DNA of 53,792 bases. It comes from DASSFG01 sp035547915. Its GTDB lineage: Bacteria > Planctomycetota > Planctomycetia > Pirellulales > JAICIG01. The notes under the pieces were generated by a model. It made no database searches. It was not told where the DNA came from and saw only the letters and a list, made by a program, of their open reading frames with translations. Shown one piece after another: positions 7,787-17,143 of this stretch. The position numbers and the translations under genes were made by a program. The stretch's first letter is position 1. Each line of letters starts with the position of its first letter. The DNA lies in NCBI GenBank assembly GCA_035547915.1, contig DASZTS010000124.1, positions 1 through 53,792 on the forward strand, written 5' to 3'.

Positions 7787-10033
7787 ATGCACGCGAATTT
7801 GCTCCTCTCCAACATCGAACTCGAAAACGTCCGGCACGGCTGGCTGTGGCTGCTGCTGTTGGCGGGCGGCGGTGCGCTGTTGGTCGCCATCTATCGTGGC
7901 ATCTATCTCCGCTCGGGCGAACGTTTGGCCTGGTGGTTGATGGCCCTGCGGGTGACCGGGCTGGCAGCGCTGGTGATCGCCTTGGCTCGGCCGATCTGGA
8001 CGCACGTCAGCCAGATCGTCGACCCAGGCCGACTGGCCGTCGTGCTCGACGATTCACTATCGATGTCGCTGGCCGACGCCGGTGGTCAGCCTCGTTTTCA
8101 GCTCGCCCGATCGGCCCTGGACGACTTGCGGCAGCAGATCGCCGCGCCCGGCGGCAAGGCCGCCATGGCCGTCGATTGCTTCGATCTGGCCGGCAAGCCG
8201 CTCGGCGAGGAATTGCCGTCGGCTCCGCGGGCCGAACGCACCGATCTTGCGACCGGGGTGCGCCAGGCGGTGGCGCAGCTCCGCGCCCAGCCGTTGGCCG
8301 GGGTCGTGCTCATCAGCGACGGTGCCGACAACTCCGGCAGCGACGAAACCCAGCGACTGGCCGACCTGCCGGTCCCTCTTTACACGGTCGGCTTCCAGCC
8401 CGACGTCGATTCCAGCCGACTCGATCTGGCGGTCCGCAACGTGAAAGCGCCGGAGCGCGTGATCGTCGATAACGAGGTGGGCATCGAAGTGCTGGTCGCC
8501 AAGACGGCCGGTCCGGCCGTGGATGCGGTCGTCTCGATCCGCCGTGGCGGCGATGAAGTGGCGAGCGAGAAGGTCGCGCTGCCGGCCGGGTCGACAGACC
8601 AACTCATCCGCGTGCCGATCAAGCCGACCGAACCGGGCACGTTCGTCTATACGGCGGCCGTCGCCGCCGAGGCGGGTGAGCGGCTTGCTGCCAACAACGC
8701 CCAGTACTTCCCCTTGCAGGTCGATGCCGAAGCCTTGAGGGTGCTCTACCTCGAAGGTTTCTTGCGTTACGAATACAAGTTCCTCAAAGCTCGGCTGGAA
8801 GACGACCCCGACGTGCGGCTGGTCGCGGTCGTGCGCCGCGCCAACCCCGAACAGGTCGACGCGTCATCGCAAGGCAACCTCCTCACCGCCGACCGTCTGA
8901 AGGAATTCGAAGTTGTCATCCTCGGCGACATGGAGGCGCGTTTTTTCACCGATGCGGAATACCGGACGCTTGCCGAGTGGGTTGAAGGCGGCCACTCGCT
9001 GCTGGTGCTAGGTGGTTATCGCTCCTTCGGTGCGCAAGGGCTTCGCGACACGCCGCTGGCCGATGCATTGCCCGTTGTGTTCAGCGAGGGAGCGGTGGTG
9101 CAGAGCGAAGATCCGTTCACGCTCGAGTTGACGGAGCAGGGCCGGCGGCACGCGATCTTTCAAGTGACGGGCGATCGCGTGAAGGACGCTGCGCTGTGGA
9201 GCACGGCCCCGCAGTTGCTCGGCTCGTCGATCGTTGCGCGGGCCAAGCCGGGTGCCGACGTTCTGGCCGTGAACCCTAGTTACGTCGAAGGCGGCAAACC
9301 GGCTGTCGTCGTGGCGGCGCAGCGTTATGGCAAGGGCCATACGCTGGTGATCGCGGCCGACACGACCTGGCGTTGGAGCCGTTTGCCACGTCTGGCAGGT
9401 CAGGCCGACACGTTGTTCGCCCGCTTCTGGAGCCAGACGGTGCGCTGGCTCGCCGGCCGGGAAATGACCGATGACCGGTCGCCGCTGATCGTGTCGACCA
9501 GCCGCCCCGACTACGAGGTCGGCAAACCGGTCGAGATCCGTGCGCGGCGCCAGCCGGCCGACGACGGAAAGTTGGCCGCGGCCGAGCCGCATGTCGAGGT
9601 GCGCGACGAAGGCGGAAAATCGTACGCTGTGCCCGTTCGCGCCGGTTCGGCCGAACCCGATCTGTTTTTGGGTACGTGGCACGCGCCCGCGGGCGGCCGT
9701 TACCGCGTGGAGGCGAGCCTCGTCGCCGACGGTCAAACGCTGGCCAACGAAACGGCTGAATTCCTGGTGCACGGTTCCGATCTGGAACTGGCCGACAGCG
9801 GTACGCATCCCGAGCGTCTGCGCGCGATGGCCAAGCTCACCGGGGGGCTGTACTACGATATTCACGATGTCGGTCGCCTGGCGGAGAATATCGAACGTCG
9901 CGAACGCCGCCTGACCCGTGTCGAGCGCACCGACCTGTGGGACTCGGGCAGGTCGCAATCCACACTCTTCGTCGTCTTCTTGCTGGCCGTCACCGCCGAA
10001 TGGGTGCTGCGGCGCAGAAACCACCTCGTCTAG
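7787..10033 (+). CDS. VWA membrane protein with glutamine-amidotransferase-like domain
   Basis: A 748-residue membrane protein with two N-terminal helices (about 18-36 and 48-70), a VWA domain with MIDAS D88-D-S90-L-S92, a beta-sandwich region, and a class I glutamine-amidotransferase-like fold from about residue 310 (RVLYLEGFLRYEYKFLK, later VVILGDMEARFF and LLVLGGYRSFG). No catalytic Cys is evident at the nucleophile elbow, so this fold is probably non-enzymatic. A C-terminal helix (STLFVVFLLAVTAEWVL) and a basic tail close the protein. The architecture is well known in planctomycetes as a partner of BatA-type proteins. It starts 6 bp after the preceding gene, and the next gene starts 31 bp after it. 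Confidence 0.83.
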   Translation: MHANLLLSNIELENVRHGWLWLLLLAGGGALLVAIYRGIYLRSGERLAWWLMALRVTGLAALVIALARPIWTHVSQIVDPGRLAVVLDDSLSMSLADAGGQPRFQLARSALDDLRQQIAAPGGKAAMAVDCFDLAGKPLGEELPSAPRAERTDLATGVRQAVAQLRAQPLAGVVLISDGADNSGSDETQRLADLPVPLYTVGFQPDVDSSRLDLAVRNVKAPERVIVDNEVGIEVLVAKTAGPAVDAVVSIRRGGDEVASEKVALPAGSTDQLIRVPIKPTEPGTFVYTAAVAAEAGERLAANNAQYFPLQVDAEALRVLYLEGFLRYEYKFLKARLEDDPDVRLVAVVRRANPEQVDASSQGNLLTADRLKEFEVVILGDMEARFFTDAEYRTLAEWVEGGHSLLVLGGYRSFGAQGLRDTPLADALPVVFSEGAVVQSEDPFTLELTEQGRRHAIFQVTGDRVKDAALWSTAPQLLGSSIVARAKPGADVLAVNPSYVEGGKPAVVVAAQRYGKGHTLVIAADTTWRWSRLPRLAGQADTLFARFWSQTVRWLAGREMTDDRSPLIVSTSRPDYEVGKPVEIRARRQPADDGKLAAAEPHVEVRDEGGKSYAVPVRAGSAEPDLFLGTWHAPAGGRYRVEASLVADGQTLANETAEFLVHGSDLELADSGTHPERLRAMAKLTGGLYYDIHDVGRLAENIERRERRLTRVERTDLWDSGRSQSTLFVVFLLAVTAEWVLRRRNHLV

Positions 10034-10064
10034 GACCATCCCTACCCGATCGAAGGCCGCAATC

Positions 10065-13000
10065 ATGAGCGTCGCCCAAGACTATCCGGTGCTGGTCGAT
10101 AAGATCGACGCCCTGCGCAGACAATGGCGCCTGCTACAAGTGAGCGAAGGCGCCGTGCGTACGCTGGCCTTGCTCGCGGTGGTGACCGTTGCCGCCGTGG
10201 CCATCGACAATCTGTTTTGGCCCGACGCGGGCGGCCGCATGGTGCTGCTGCTGGCCCTGGTCGCGGCCGGGCTCTTTTCGGTCGGAAGGTGGATCGTGCA
10301 GAGGTGGCTCGACGATCGCCGCGACGATTTCTTCGCGGCGCTAGCGGAGGCGCGGCATCCGCAACTGCGCAACCGACTCATCAATGGCCTGCAACTCGGC
10401 CGTGGCACCGAGCCGGGCTCGCCGCGGCTGATCGAGGCGATTGTCCGCGACGCGGTCGCGGTCATCGGCGAATTCGAGATGACCGACTCCCTCGACCGCC
10501 GCCCCTTGCGCCGTTCGGCGAGCCTGCTGGCGGCCGCCACCTTCCTGCTCGTGGCCTATTCGTTCTCGCCGCGATTCATGAATGGACTGGAACGCGTGCT
10601 GTCGCCCTGGTCCGACGTCCCGCCCTATACGGCCACGCAAGTCGCCAAGGTCGCGCCGGGCGATAAGCAAGTGATCGAAGGGCTGCCCGTGGCCTTCACG
10701 GCCGAATTGGCCGGCTCGTTGCCCGACTCGGCGCAGCTCCTGATGCGTGCGGGCGATAGCTGGAAACCGCTGCCGATGCGGCCGCTCGATGCCAAGCGTC
10801 CCGAGCTGTTCGGTTTCACGTTGCGCGAGGCGGCCGAGTCGTTCGATTATTACGTGACCGCGGGCGACGGCCGTTCGCGGCATTATCGCATCGACGTGGT
10901 CGAGCGACCGCGCGTCGAAAAGTTGTCCGTCCGAATGACGCCGCCGGCCTACACGGAGCTGACGGCGTCGGCATCCGAGCGTGCCGATGGCGAGATGGTG
11001 GGCCTGTGCGGTACATCGATCGAGCTCGGCTTGCAGGCGAGCAAACCGCTCAAATCCGCCAGTCTGGTGCTCGATGCCGGAGAACCGATCGAGCTGGTTC
11101 GCGATGCCGACGGGTCGAGTTGGCGTGCCAAGTTCGTGCTGTGGAGCGGAAAGGCGAAGGAGAACGACACGGTTGCGACACGTCGTGTCATGGCGCCGGT
11201 CCGCTATCAGATCCACCTCGCCGCGGCCGACGGTTCGGATCTCGCCGATCCGCTATGGCGCTCGATCACCTTGGCTGAGGATCTGCCCCCCACCGTCGCC
11301 ATTGTCTCGCCCGGCCGCGATGTACAACGCACGCCCGACGAGTCGCTCGCCGTCGAACTCGTCGCCAAGGACGATTATGGCGTGGGGCAGATGAAGGTCT
11401 TGTACCGGGTCAATGACCGCAAAGAGCCGCACGAGCTGGCCGTATTTGCCTCCGAGGGTCAGGCGGCCACCGAGCGTAAAGAAACATACGAGTGGAAGTT
11501 GGCCAGCGGTGGGCTCAAGGCGGGCGACATCGTGCAGTATTGGGCCGAAGTCGCCGATCGCAACGACATCACAGGGCCGGGTACGGGTCGGTCGCCGATC
11601 TATTCGTTGTTCATCAAGACGCCCGAGCAGGCGCTCGCGCGGTTGGAGTTCCAGCTCGACGATTACGCCCAGGCGCTCGAAGAACTCATCCGCTTGCAGA
11701 GCGAGAATCGGGCGCAGACGGCGGCGGCCGTGTCGTTTGAGACATTGGTCGTCCGCGAGACACTGATCCGCACGAAGACGCTCGCGCTGTCGCGCGGCAT
11801 GGCTCGCGACGCCGTTCCGATCGCCTCGATGATCGAAGAACTCGACCAGCTCTATGCCGGCCTCATGGCCGATTGCATTCGGCTGCTGGAATCGGGCCGA
11901 GACACCAAGGAGGAAGCCAAGGCCACGACGATGCGAGACGCCTCGCTACCGGTGCAGGATCAGATTCTCGAGCGGCTCAAAGGACTGCTGGCCCGTCTGG
12001 AACGAAATGAACAGGCACGGCAGGCGCTGAAGAAGATGGCGAAGAGCGACAAGGCGGGCCACGTGGCCACGATCGAAGCCCTCGGCGGGTTGGCCAGCGA
12101 CCTCAAGGGGCTGGTGGCCGAAGAGCGAGAGTTGGCCGATAAGTTCGAAAAGCTTCCCAAGAAGCCGGTCGACGAGGCGAACGAAGAAGCATTGGAGGCG
12201 ATGAAGAACCTCGACGAACTGGAGCAGAAGTACGGCGAATGGGCCAAGGGCAAGGTCGACGAAATGACCAAGCTGCCCACCGGCTTCGTCGACGACTTCG
12301 GCTTGCGCGAGGATGTGAATCGTATCTTCGAGGAGATCGAAAAGGCGGCCAATCGGCCGAAGGCGGAGAAGGCCGAGGTCGCCTTGGAGGATCTCGGTGC
12401 GGGGCTGGCGACGAAGATGCTCGAAGATCTCGAAGTGTGGATGATGGACACACCCGACGCGGCGCAGTGGGTTCTGGAGGAACCGCTCAACAACGGTCCC
12501 ATGAAAATACCCGAGATGCCGTTGCCCGATGCGCTGGAAGACATGATGGGCGACCTGCTCCAGGAGGCCGATGATTTCGATCAGGAGGCGGATGACATCA
12601 CCAGCGCCTGGGGTGATAACCTCAATCAGGCCGGCTGGGGCGTGAGCGACGGGCCGATCAGCAGCTTTTCCGCCAAGGGCAAAACCGGTAACGACATGCC
12701 GAACAACATGGAGCTGAGCGGCCGATCGGGCGACGGCCGTCGCGGCAAATCTTCGGGGCAGATGGCGGGTGACACTTCGCGCGGTTTGCAGGGCCGCAAG
12801 ACGCCCGCGCGAGTCGGCAACGAGCGCTACGAGCCCGGCAAGCTCAAGCAAGAAACGCCGCAGGATCCCAACGGCGCCACGGGCGGTGGCAAGAAGGCGG
12901 GGGCCGGCCGACGTGGTCTACAAGGAGGCACGCCGCCCGACTTCGTGAAAGACATGGAGCGGCTCGGCGAGAAGCAGGCTTCCGTTCGCGAGCGGGCCGA

Positions 13001-13322
13001 GCAGGTCGCCCAACGGCTGGAAGCGACGGGCGTGAATTCGACGCGGCTCCATCAGAGCATCGACCTCATGAAATCGGCCGAACAGGATTTGCGCGATCTG
13101 CGCTACGAAGACGCGGCCTCGAAACGCCGCATCGCGCTCAACCAGCTCAAGGGTGCGCTCACCCGGCCCGATCAGGCGACCGCCATCGAGCTCAGCCGCG
13201 CCCGTGAGTTGCCCCCCGAGATGCGCGAGGAACTGTTGCAGTCGTCCGACGAAGGCTATCCCGAAGGTTTCGAATCGCTCTTGAACAATTACTACAAGGC
13301 CCTTTCGGAAGCCGAACGGTAG
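10065..13322 (+). CDS. Large coiled-coil membrane protein (DUF4175-like)
   Basis: A 1085-residue protein. The start at 10065 is preferred over an in-frame ATG at 9918 because the latter lies inside the preceding gene and encodes Ser/Arg-rich shadow sequence. Two helices lie near residues 27-45 and 52-72 (TLALLAVVTVAAVAI and MVLLLALVAAGLFSVG) and a third near 150 (LLAAATFLLVAYSF). Beta-rich domains cover roughly 170-520. A long Glu/Lys/Ala-rich coiled-coil region covers about 530-830. A Gly/Lys/Ser-rich low-complexity segment (about 870-960) and a final helical domain follow. It resembles the large DUF4175-type proteins encoded beside BatA/VWA pairs. Function is unknown; a scaffold for the two VWA proteins is an inference from the operon. 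Repeat copy B begins immediately after its stop codon. Confidence 0.78.
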   Translation: MSVAQDYPVLVDKIDALRRQWRLLQVSEGAVRTLALLAVVTVAAVAIDNLFWPDAGGRMVLLLALVAAGLFSVGRWIVQRWLDDRRDDFFAALAEARHPQLRNRLINGLQLGRGTEPGSPRLIEAIVRDAVAVIGEFEMTDSLDRRPLRRSASLLAAATFLLVAYSFSPRFMNGLERVLSPWSDVPPYTATQVAKVAPGDKQVIEGLPVAFTAELAGSLPDSAQLLMRAGDSWKPLPMRPLDAKRPELFGFTLREAAESFDYYVTAGDGRSRHYRIDVVERPRVEKLSVRMTPPAYTELTASASERADGEMVGLCGTSIELGLQASKPLKSASLVLDAGEPIELVRDADGSSWRAKFVLWSGKAKENDTVATRRVMAPVRYQIHLAAADGSDLADPLWRSITLAEDLPPTVAIVSPGRDVQRTPDESLAVELVAKDDYGVGQMKVLYRVNDRKEPHELAVFASEGQAATERKETYEWKLASGGLKAGDIVQYWAEVADRNDITGPGTGRSPIYSLFIKTPEQALARLEFQLDDYAQALEELIRLQSENRAQTAAAVSFETLVVRETLIRTKTLALSRGMARDAVPIASMIEELDQLYAGLMADCIRLLESGRDTKEEAKATTMRDASLPVQDQILERLKGLLARLERNEQARQALKKMAKSDKAGHVATIEALGGLASDLKGLVAEERELADKFEKLPKKPVDEANEEALEAMKNLDELEQKYGEWAKGKVDEMTKLPTGFVDDFGLREDVNRIFEEIEKAANRPKAEKAEVALEDLGAGLATKMLEDLEVWMMDTPDAAQWVLEEPLNNGPMKIPEMPLPDALEDMMGDLLQEADDFDQEADDITSAWGDNLNQAGWGVSDGPISSFSAKGKTGNDMPNNMELSGRSGDGRRGKSSGQMAGDTSRGLQGRKTPARVGNERYEPGKLKQETPQDPNGATGGGKKAGAGRRGLQGGTPPDFVKDMERLGEKQASVRERAEQVAQRLEATGVNSTRLHQSIDLMKSAEQDLRDLRYEDAASKRRIALNQLKGALTRPDQATAIELSRARELPPEMREELLQSSDEGYPEGFESLLNNYYKALSEAER

Positions 13323-13426
13323 TTAGAGCAACCGAAAAACCGCATCGAACTCCGACAGAATCGGCGTTTCACGGCCGGTTCTTCGCCGGTGGCGCTCAAA
13401 CTTCCGGGTTTTGTCAGCCGCTCTTA
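13323..13426 (+). repeat. Palindromic ~100-bp repeat, copy B
   Basis: A 104-bp element directly after the TAG at 13320-13322. The left end TTAGAGCAACCG and the right end GGTTTTGTCAGCCGCTCTTA are inverted copies of each other. The centre has the AATCGGCGTTTCACGGCCGG palindrome found in copies C, D and F. It could end transcription of the VWA operon by folding into a long hairpin. Confidence 0.85.
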
Positions 13427-13533
13427 CGCTGCGGTGGCCCTGTTCGTAGTGCATCGATATACTGCGAGGAGGCGATGCGGCAACTCTTCTAGCCGCTCGC
13501 CGTTTCTTCGCCGAGCATTGGATACGTGACGCA

Positions 13534-14448
13534 ATGTCGATGCCGACCGGTAAACTCGGATGGCGGCGTGTGGGCTTGTTGATCGTGGCATCGTTCGGCA
13601 TCTTCAGCGAGCCGGCGGCCGCCCAGTATGGAACCACGCTCTATGCCGGCCCGCGCGGCACGACGATGATCGCCCCGCCGCCCGGTCCCGGTCCTCTCGA
13701 TCCGCTCTCCGTCGCGGCGTATTGGGGATTTTGGCCGAACCCGGTGATCGCCCGACAGCCGATCGGCCATCAGACGATCGCCACCTCGCCGAACGGGTAT
13801 GTCTACCGGCCGGTCTACGCCAACGACCCGACGGCGGCCAGCATCGCTATGCCCAATGTCCGGGAGACGCTTGGCCCTTCGCTTGTCTCGCGGTTGGCCG
13901 CGGGCCCTCCATCGCCTCGGGAACTGCTCGAAGCGGCGCTGGTGCTCTTCAAGGCGGGACGATATGAGTCGGCCATCGATCGGGCGAATGCCGTTCTCGA
14001 CGTCGAAGCGGATAACGGCGACGCGTTGCTCTTGTTGGTGCAGTGCTATTTCGGTCTGGCGAACTACGAGGCGGCGGCCGACGCCCTGGCGGCGGCGCTG
14101 GCTCACGCACCCGAGCACGATTGGGACAAATACGTGGCCGACTATAAGAAGCTTTTTGCTTCGCCGTTGCGTTTCGCCAGTCACCTGCGCAGCTTGGAGC
14201 GATTTGTCGAACTGTACCCGGGCCGGCGGGAAGGCCATCTGTTGATCGGCTATCAATACGGATGCTTGGGCGAGTCTGTCCGCGCTCTCAAGGAACTCGC
14301 GCTGGCGAAGCCCAGCGTCGAGGCCGACAAGTTGGCGCGCCACTTCGTGGCGGCCAACGACGCGCCCGCACCCGCTCCGGAAGACGAAGTGGAGGCACCG
14401 CCTCCCGTGCGTCAGCCGCCCGCCCGCCGCCGCGGTCGCGAGTTTTGA
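13534..14448 (+). CDS. Secreted tetratricopeptide-like protein
   Basis: A 304-residue exported protein. A basic start (MSMPTGKLGWRRVG) and hydrophobic stretch ending EPAAA-Q form a signal peptide of about 35 residues. A Pro/Gly-rich segment comes next, then helical TPR-like pairs at about 130-270 (LLEAALVLFKAGRYESAIDR and LVQCYFGLANYEAAADALAA). The last 40 residues are Pro/Arg-rich. TPR repeats bind other proteins; the target is not known. It follows the VWA cluster on the same strand but is separated by repeat copy B, so it may have its own promoter. A second ATG at 13540 is an equally good start. Confidence 0.72.
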   Translation: MSMPTGKLGWRRVGLLIVASFGIFSEPAAAQYGTTLYAGPRGTTMIAPPPGPGPLDPLSVAAYWGFWPNPVIARQPIGHQTIATSPNGYVYRPVYANDPTAASIAMPNVRETLGPSLVSRLAAGPPSPRELLEAALVLFKAGRYESAIDRANAVLDVEADNGDALLLLVQCYFGLANYEAAADALAAALAHAPEHDWDKYVADYKKLFASPLRFASHLRSLERFVELYPGRREGHLLIGYQYGCLGESVRALKELALAKPSVEADKLARHFVAANDAPAPAPEDEVEAPPPVRQPPARRRGREF

Positions 14449-14459
14449 CGGTGCAGCGT

Positions 14460-14493
14460 CCGCTGGTGGTGGCAATGAGCGGCCCGGTTTTTT
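14460..14493 (+). terminator. Weak candidate rho-independent terminator
   Basis: CCGCT (14460-14464) can pair with AGCGG (14478-14482), followed shortly by six Ts at 14488-14493. The stem is short and the loop long, so support is modest. It lies just after the stop of the TPR-like gene. Confidence 0.3.
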
Positions 14494-14523
14494 GAACAGC
14501 CATCGGCCGCCGGTTCGCCGCGC

Positions 14524-15693
14524 TCAGCGAGCCAGCAAACGCTGGAACAGTTCGACGTGATCGGTAATCATCCGGTCGAGCGAGTAGCGCCCGCTGACGT
14601 GCGCGCGGGCCGACTGTCCCAACCGATCGGCCAAGTCGCGGTTCGCGAACAACTCGATGACGACATCCCCCAGCCGTTCGCTATCGCGAACCGGTGCCAG
14701 CCGCCCCGTTACCCCGTCTTCGACGAGCACCGTGTTGGCAGGGATTGCCGAGGCGACGACGGGCAAACCCATGGCCATCGCTTCGAGCAGCGCCAAAGAC
14801 ATTCCTTCTTCCAGCGAAGGCAGGACGAAAAGATCGGCCGCCCGCAAAAAGTCTTCGACGTCGTCGAAGGGGCCCGGCAGGTGAACGAACCCCCATAGAC
14901 CTAACTGGCCGACGAGGTCGTTCAATTCCGCTCGGTGCGGTCCATCGCCGACCAGCCACAGCCGGGCATCGGGAAATCGCTCGAGCACGCGCGGCCAGGC
15001 GCGAACGAGAAAGTCGAGCCCCTTCATGGCGTGCAGCCGGCCCGTGTAAACCGCCAACGGCGCGGATTGCCCGATGGCCAGCGAGGGATCGGCCTCGGCC
15101 AGGTCGGCCCTGGCCTGCGAGCGGCCCGCGGCGTCACGCGCCTCGGGTACGGCGACGCCGTTGGGAAGGTAATGGATGCGGCCACGGGAATAGCCCGATA
15201 CGATCAACTCACGTTCGATGGCGGGGCTCGGGGCGACGAACGCTTCGGCCCGCTGACACCGCCGTTTGATGCGCAGCCCGCAATTCGCTTCGAGCTGCCA
15301 ATGGCAATCGCCGGTGAGCCCCGCCCCTTCGGCCCGCAGCACGACGGGTGTCCGTTCGTGGCGCGCGGTGCTCAGTGCCGCGTACGCATCATGCTTGAGC
15401 ATCGAGACATAGACCAGATCGAACTGCGATCGATGCTGGCGGAGCCAACGGGCGAGCGCCTGCATATACCGCCAGGTGCCCCAGACGCGTGTCCGCGGAT
15501 TGGCCAGTCGCACCACGCGCACGCCGTGGTGCTCGATCTCGGCCGGCCAGTCGCACTGCCAACGGGCCGTGAGGATGGTGGTGCTCGCCCCGCGGGCTTG
15601 CAAGCCACTGGCCAGCCGGGCCGCCAATAACTCGGCACCGCCGACGAGCGGCCAGAACCGCCGTGTGACCAGCACGACTCGCGGTAGACTCAC
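14524..15693 (-). CDS. Glycosyltransferase family 4 (GT-B fold)
   Basis: A 389-residue retaining glycosyltransferase of the GT-B fold. The N-terminal domain starts RVVLVTRRFWPLVGGAE, with the glycine-rich acceptor-side loop. The C-terminal donor domain has YTGRLHAMKGLDFL, LWLVGDGPHR and the EX7E motif EEGMSLALLE. Such enzymes add sugars from nucleotide-sugar donors to lipids or glycans at the cytoplasmic face of the membrane. It begins with GTG, overlapping the TGA of the hypoxanthine phosphoribosyltransferase gene (GTGA), so it is the last gene of a three-gene coupled operon. The functional link to purine salvage is not obvious. Confidence 0.88.
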   Translation of the reverse strand: MSLPRVVLVTRRFWPLVGGAELLAARLASGLQARGASTTILTARWQCDWPAEIEHHGVRVVRLANPRTRVWGTWRYMQALARWLRQHRSQFDLVYVSMLKHDAYAALSTARHERTPVVLRAEGAGLTGDCHWQLEANCGLRIKRRCQRAEAFVAPSPAIERELIVSGYSRGRIHYLPNGVAVPEARDAAGRSQARADLAEADPSLAIGQSAPLAVYTGRLHAMKGLDFLVRAWPRVLERFPDARLWLVGDGPHRAELNDLVGQLGLWGFVHLPGPFDDVEDFLRAADLFVLPSLEEGMSLALLEAMAMGLPVVASAIPANTVLVEDGVTGRLAPVRDSERLGDVVIELFANRDLADRLGQSARAHVSGRYSLDRMITDHVELFQRLLAR

Positions 15694-16226
15694 GTCGCCG
15701 GCCCCTGGCCGAGCTCGTGCTCTTCCAAAGCCGCCACGTAGGGCAGGTTGCGGTACGCGTCCTGATAGTCGAGGCCGTAGCCCACGACGAACTCGTCGGG
15801 AATCTCGAAACCGACGTAATCGGGCTCGATGGCGACACGCTGACGCCCGCGCTTACGCAACAGCACCGCGCTGCCGAGCGAACTGGGCGCCAGCCCGTCG
15901 AAGAGGACGAGGAGCTGCTCCAGCGTCTGGCCCGTGTCGAAGATATCGTCGACCAGCAACACACGATGACCGCGAACCTCGGGCAGCAGGTCCGCGTTGA
16001 CGGCCAGTTCGCCGGGCGTGGTCGCACTGCCGCGGTAGCTGCGACATTGCACGACGCCGACGCGCAGCGGCATGCGGAGCAAGCGAATCAGATCGGCCAA
16101 GAGCACGACGCTGCCGGTGAGCACGCCGATGATCGTCAACGGGCCGTCGCCATATCGCTGCGAAATGCCGGCCGCCAGCCGTGCGACGCCCGAGCGCACC
16201 TCGTCTTCGGATAGCAGGATCTTCAA
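15690..16226 (-). CDS. hpt: Hypoxanthine phosphoribosyltransferase
   Basis: A 178-residue purine salvage enzyme that joins hypoxanthine or guanine to PRPP in the cytoplasm. The PRPP-binding loop LVDDIFDTGQT is at 91-101, preceded by a hydrophobic strand. The flexible loop region carries CRSYRG at 61-66. The C-terminal signature GLDYQDAYRNLPYVAAL is typical of bacterial HPRT. Length is normal. The start is TTG in a TTGA overlap with the previous stop; no good ATG exists near the N-terminus, so the TTG start is favoured. It is the middle gene of the operon. Confidence 0.92.
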   Translation of the reverse strand: MKILLSEDEVRSGVARLAAGISQRYGDGPLTIIGVLTGSVVLLADLIRLLRMPLRVGVVQCRSYRGSATTPGELAVNADLLPEVRGHRVLLVDDIFDTGQTLEQLLVLFDGLAPSSLGSAVLLRKRGRQRVAIEPDYVGFEIPDEFVVGYGLDYQDAYRNLPYVAALEEHELGQGPAT

Positions 16227-16870
16227 TGTGTCGTAATCGAGGTGTGCGCGGCGCGGGGTGCCTGGGCCGGCTTGGCCAAGGCGGCGGCCTCTTTCTCGAC
16301 CTGCAACTTCAGCTCACCCGTCGCCTGGCGGGCGGCCAGTTTATAGAACATGGCGGCTACGCGGGGCTTGCCGGCAGCCGCGGCCTCGCGGGCCTGCTTG
16401 ATATTGGACTGCAACTCGGCCTGGTTGGCAGCCAATTCGGCCGCCCGGCGGCGCCGAGCGTCGGCCACGCTTCCGGGCGGCACCTGGTCGGCGGAGCTCT
16501 GTCGGGCGTTGGCCAGCCGCGCCGCTTCGGACGGTTGGGCAGACGATTTCTTGTTCTTGTTTCCGTTCGACGCCCGATCGAGCGCCTGGATGTCATGGAC
16601 CTTGGCACGCACCGAGGCGCTGCTGCCGCTCAAGCTGCTCCCAACAGATCGGTTGCCTCGGCCAACACTGGGGCCGAACGCCGTCGACCCCGTACTGGAG
16701 CGGCCGACGCCGCCCAACGAGACCGACCCTCGATCCGGCACCGACACCGTCGTATCGGCGCCATAGATTGAAGAAGAAGGGAGTTGCACGGCACCTTCGT
16801 GTTGCGCCTGGGCCGAATTGGCGGCGCAACACAGCAGGCCGAACAGAACGACCGTTTTGCCGCGAGTCAT
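16223..16870 (-). CDS. Secreted Ala/Ser-rich protein of unknown function
   Basis: A 215-residue protein with a signal peptide (about 1-22, ending NSAQAQ). The next 80 residues are Gly/Ser-rich and probably disordered. The C-terminal half (about 115-200) is Ala/Arg/Glu/Lys-rich and predicted helical, with AAMFYKLAARQATGELKLQV looking like a single TPR-type helix pair. I do not recognise the family. It is the first gene of the operon with hpt and the glycosyltransferase, coupled by a 4-base overlap. Confidence 0.7.
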   Translation of the reverse strand: MTRGKTVVLFGLLCCAANSAQAQHEGAVQLPSSSIYGADTTVSVPDRGSVSLGGVGRSSTGSTAFGPSVGRGNRSVGSSLSGSSASVRAKVHDIQALDRASNGNKNKKSSAQPSEAARLANARQSSADQVPPGSVADARRRRAAELAANQAELQSNIKQAREAAAAGKPRVAAMFYKLAARQATGELKLQVEKEAAALAKPAQAPRAAHTSITTH

Positions 16871-17143
16871 CGATGGATCCTTGCCACGCTACTCGGTTTT
16901 CCTGCTCCGATTGCCCGAATTATAAGACTTCGCCGAAGTAACGAAAAGGGACATGCGGAGGCACGGAAGGCGACCGCAATTTGCCCAGATCGCGGCCGCG
17001 TTGGCATTGGGCGGCGGCATCGGCCGTGTGATAATGAGACGGCGCGGGGTGTGTGTGTCGCGTTTGTCCGGCGTAACCGCCGCCCGTTCGCACGCCACTG
17101 ATGGCTTCAGGACCACCCCCCTCTTTGCTTGTGAGCGAAGTTC

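Noticed and set aside
9918..10064. N-terminal extension of the coiled-coil protein from an ATG at 9918
   Set aside because: It lies in the coding sequence of the preceding VWA gene in another frame and encodes Ser/Cys/Arg-rich shadow sequence. The ATG at 10065 fits better.
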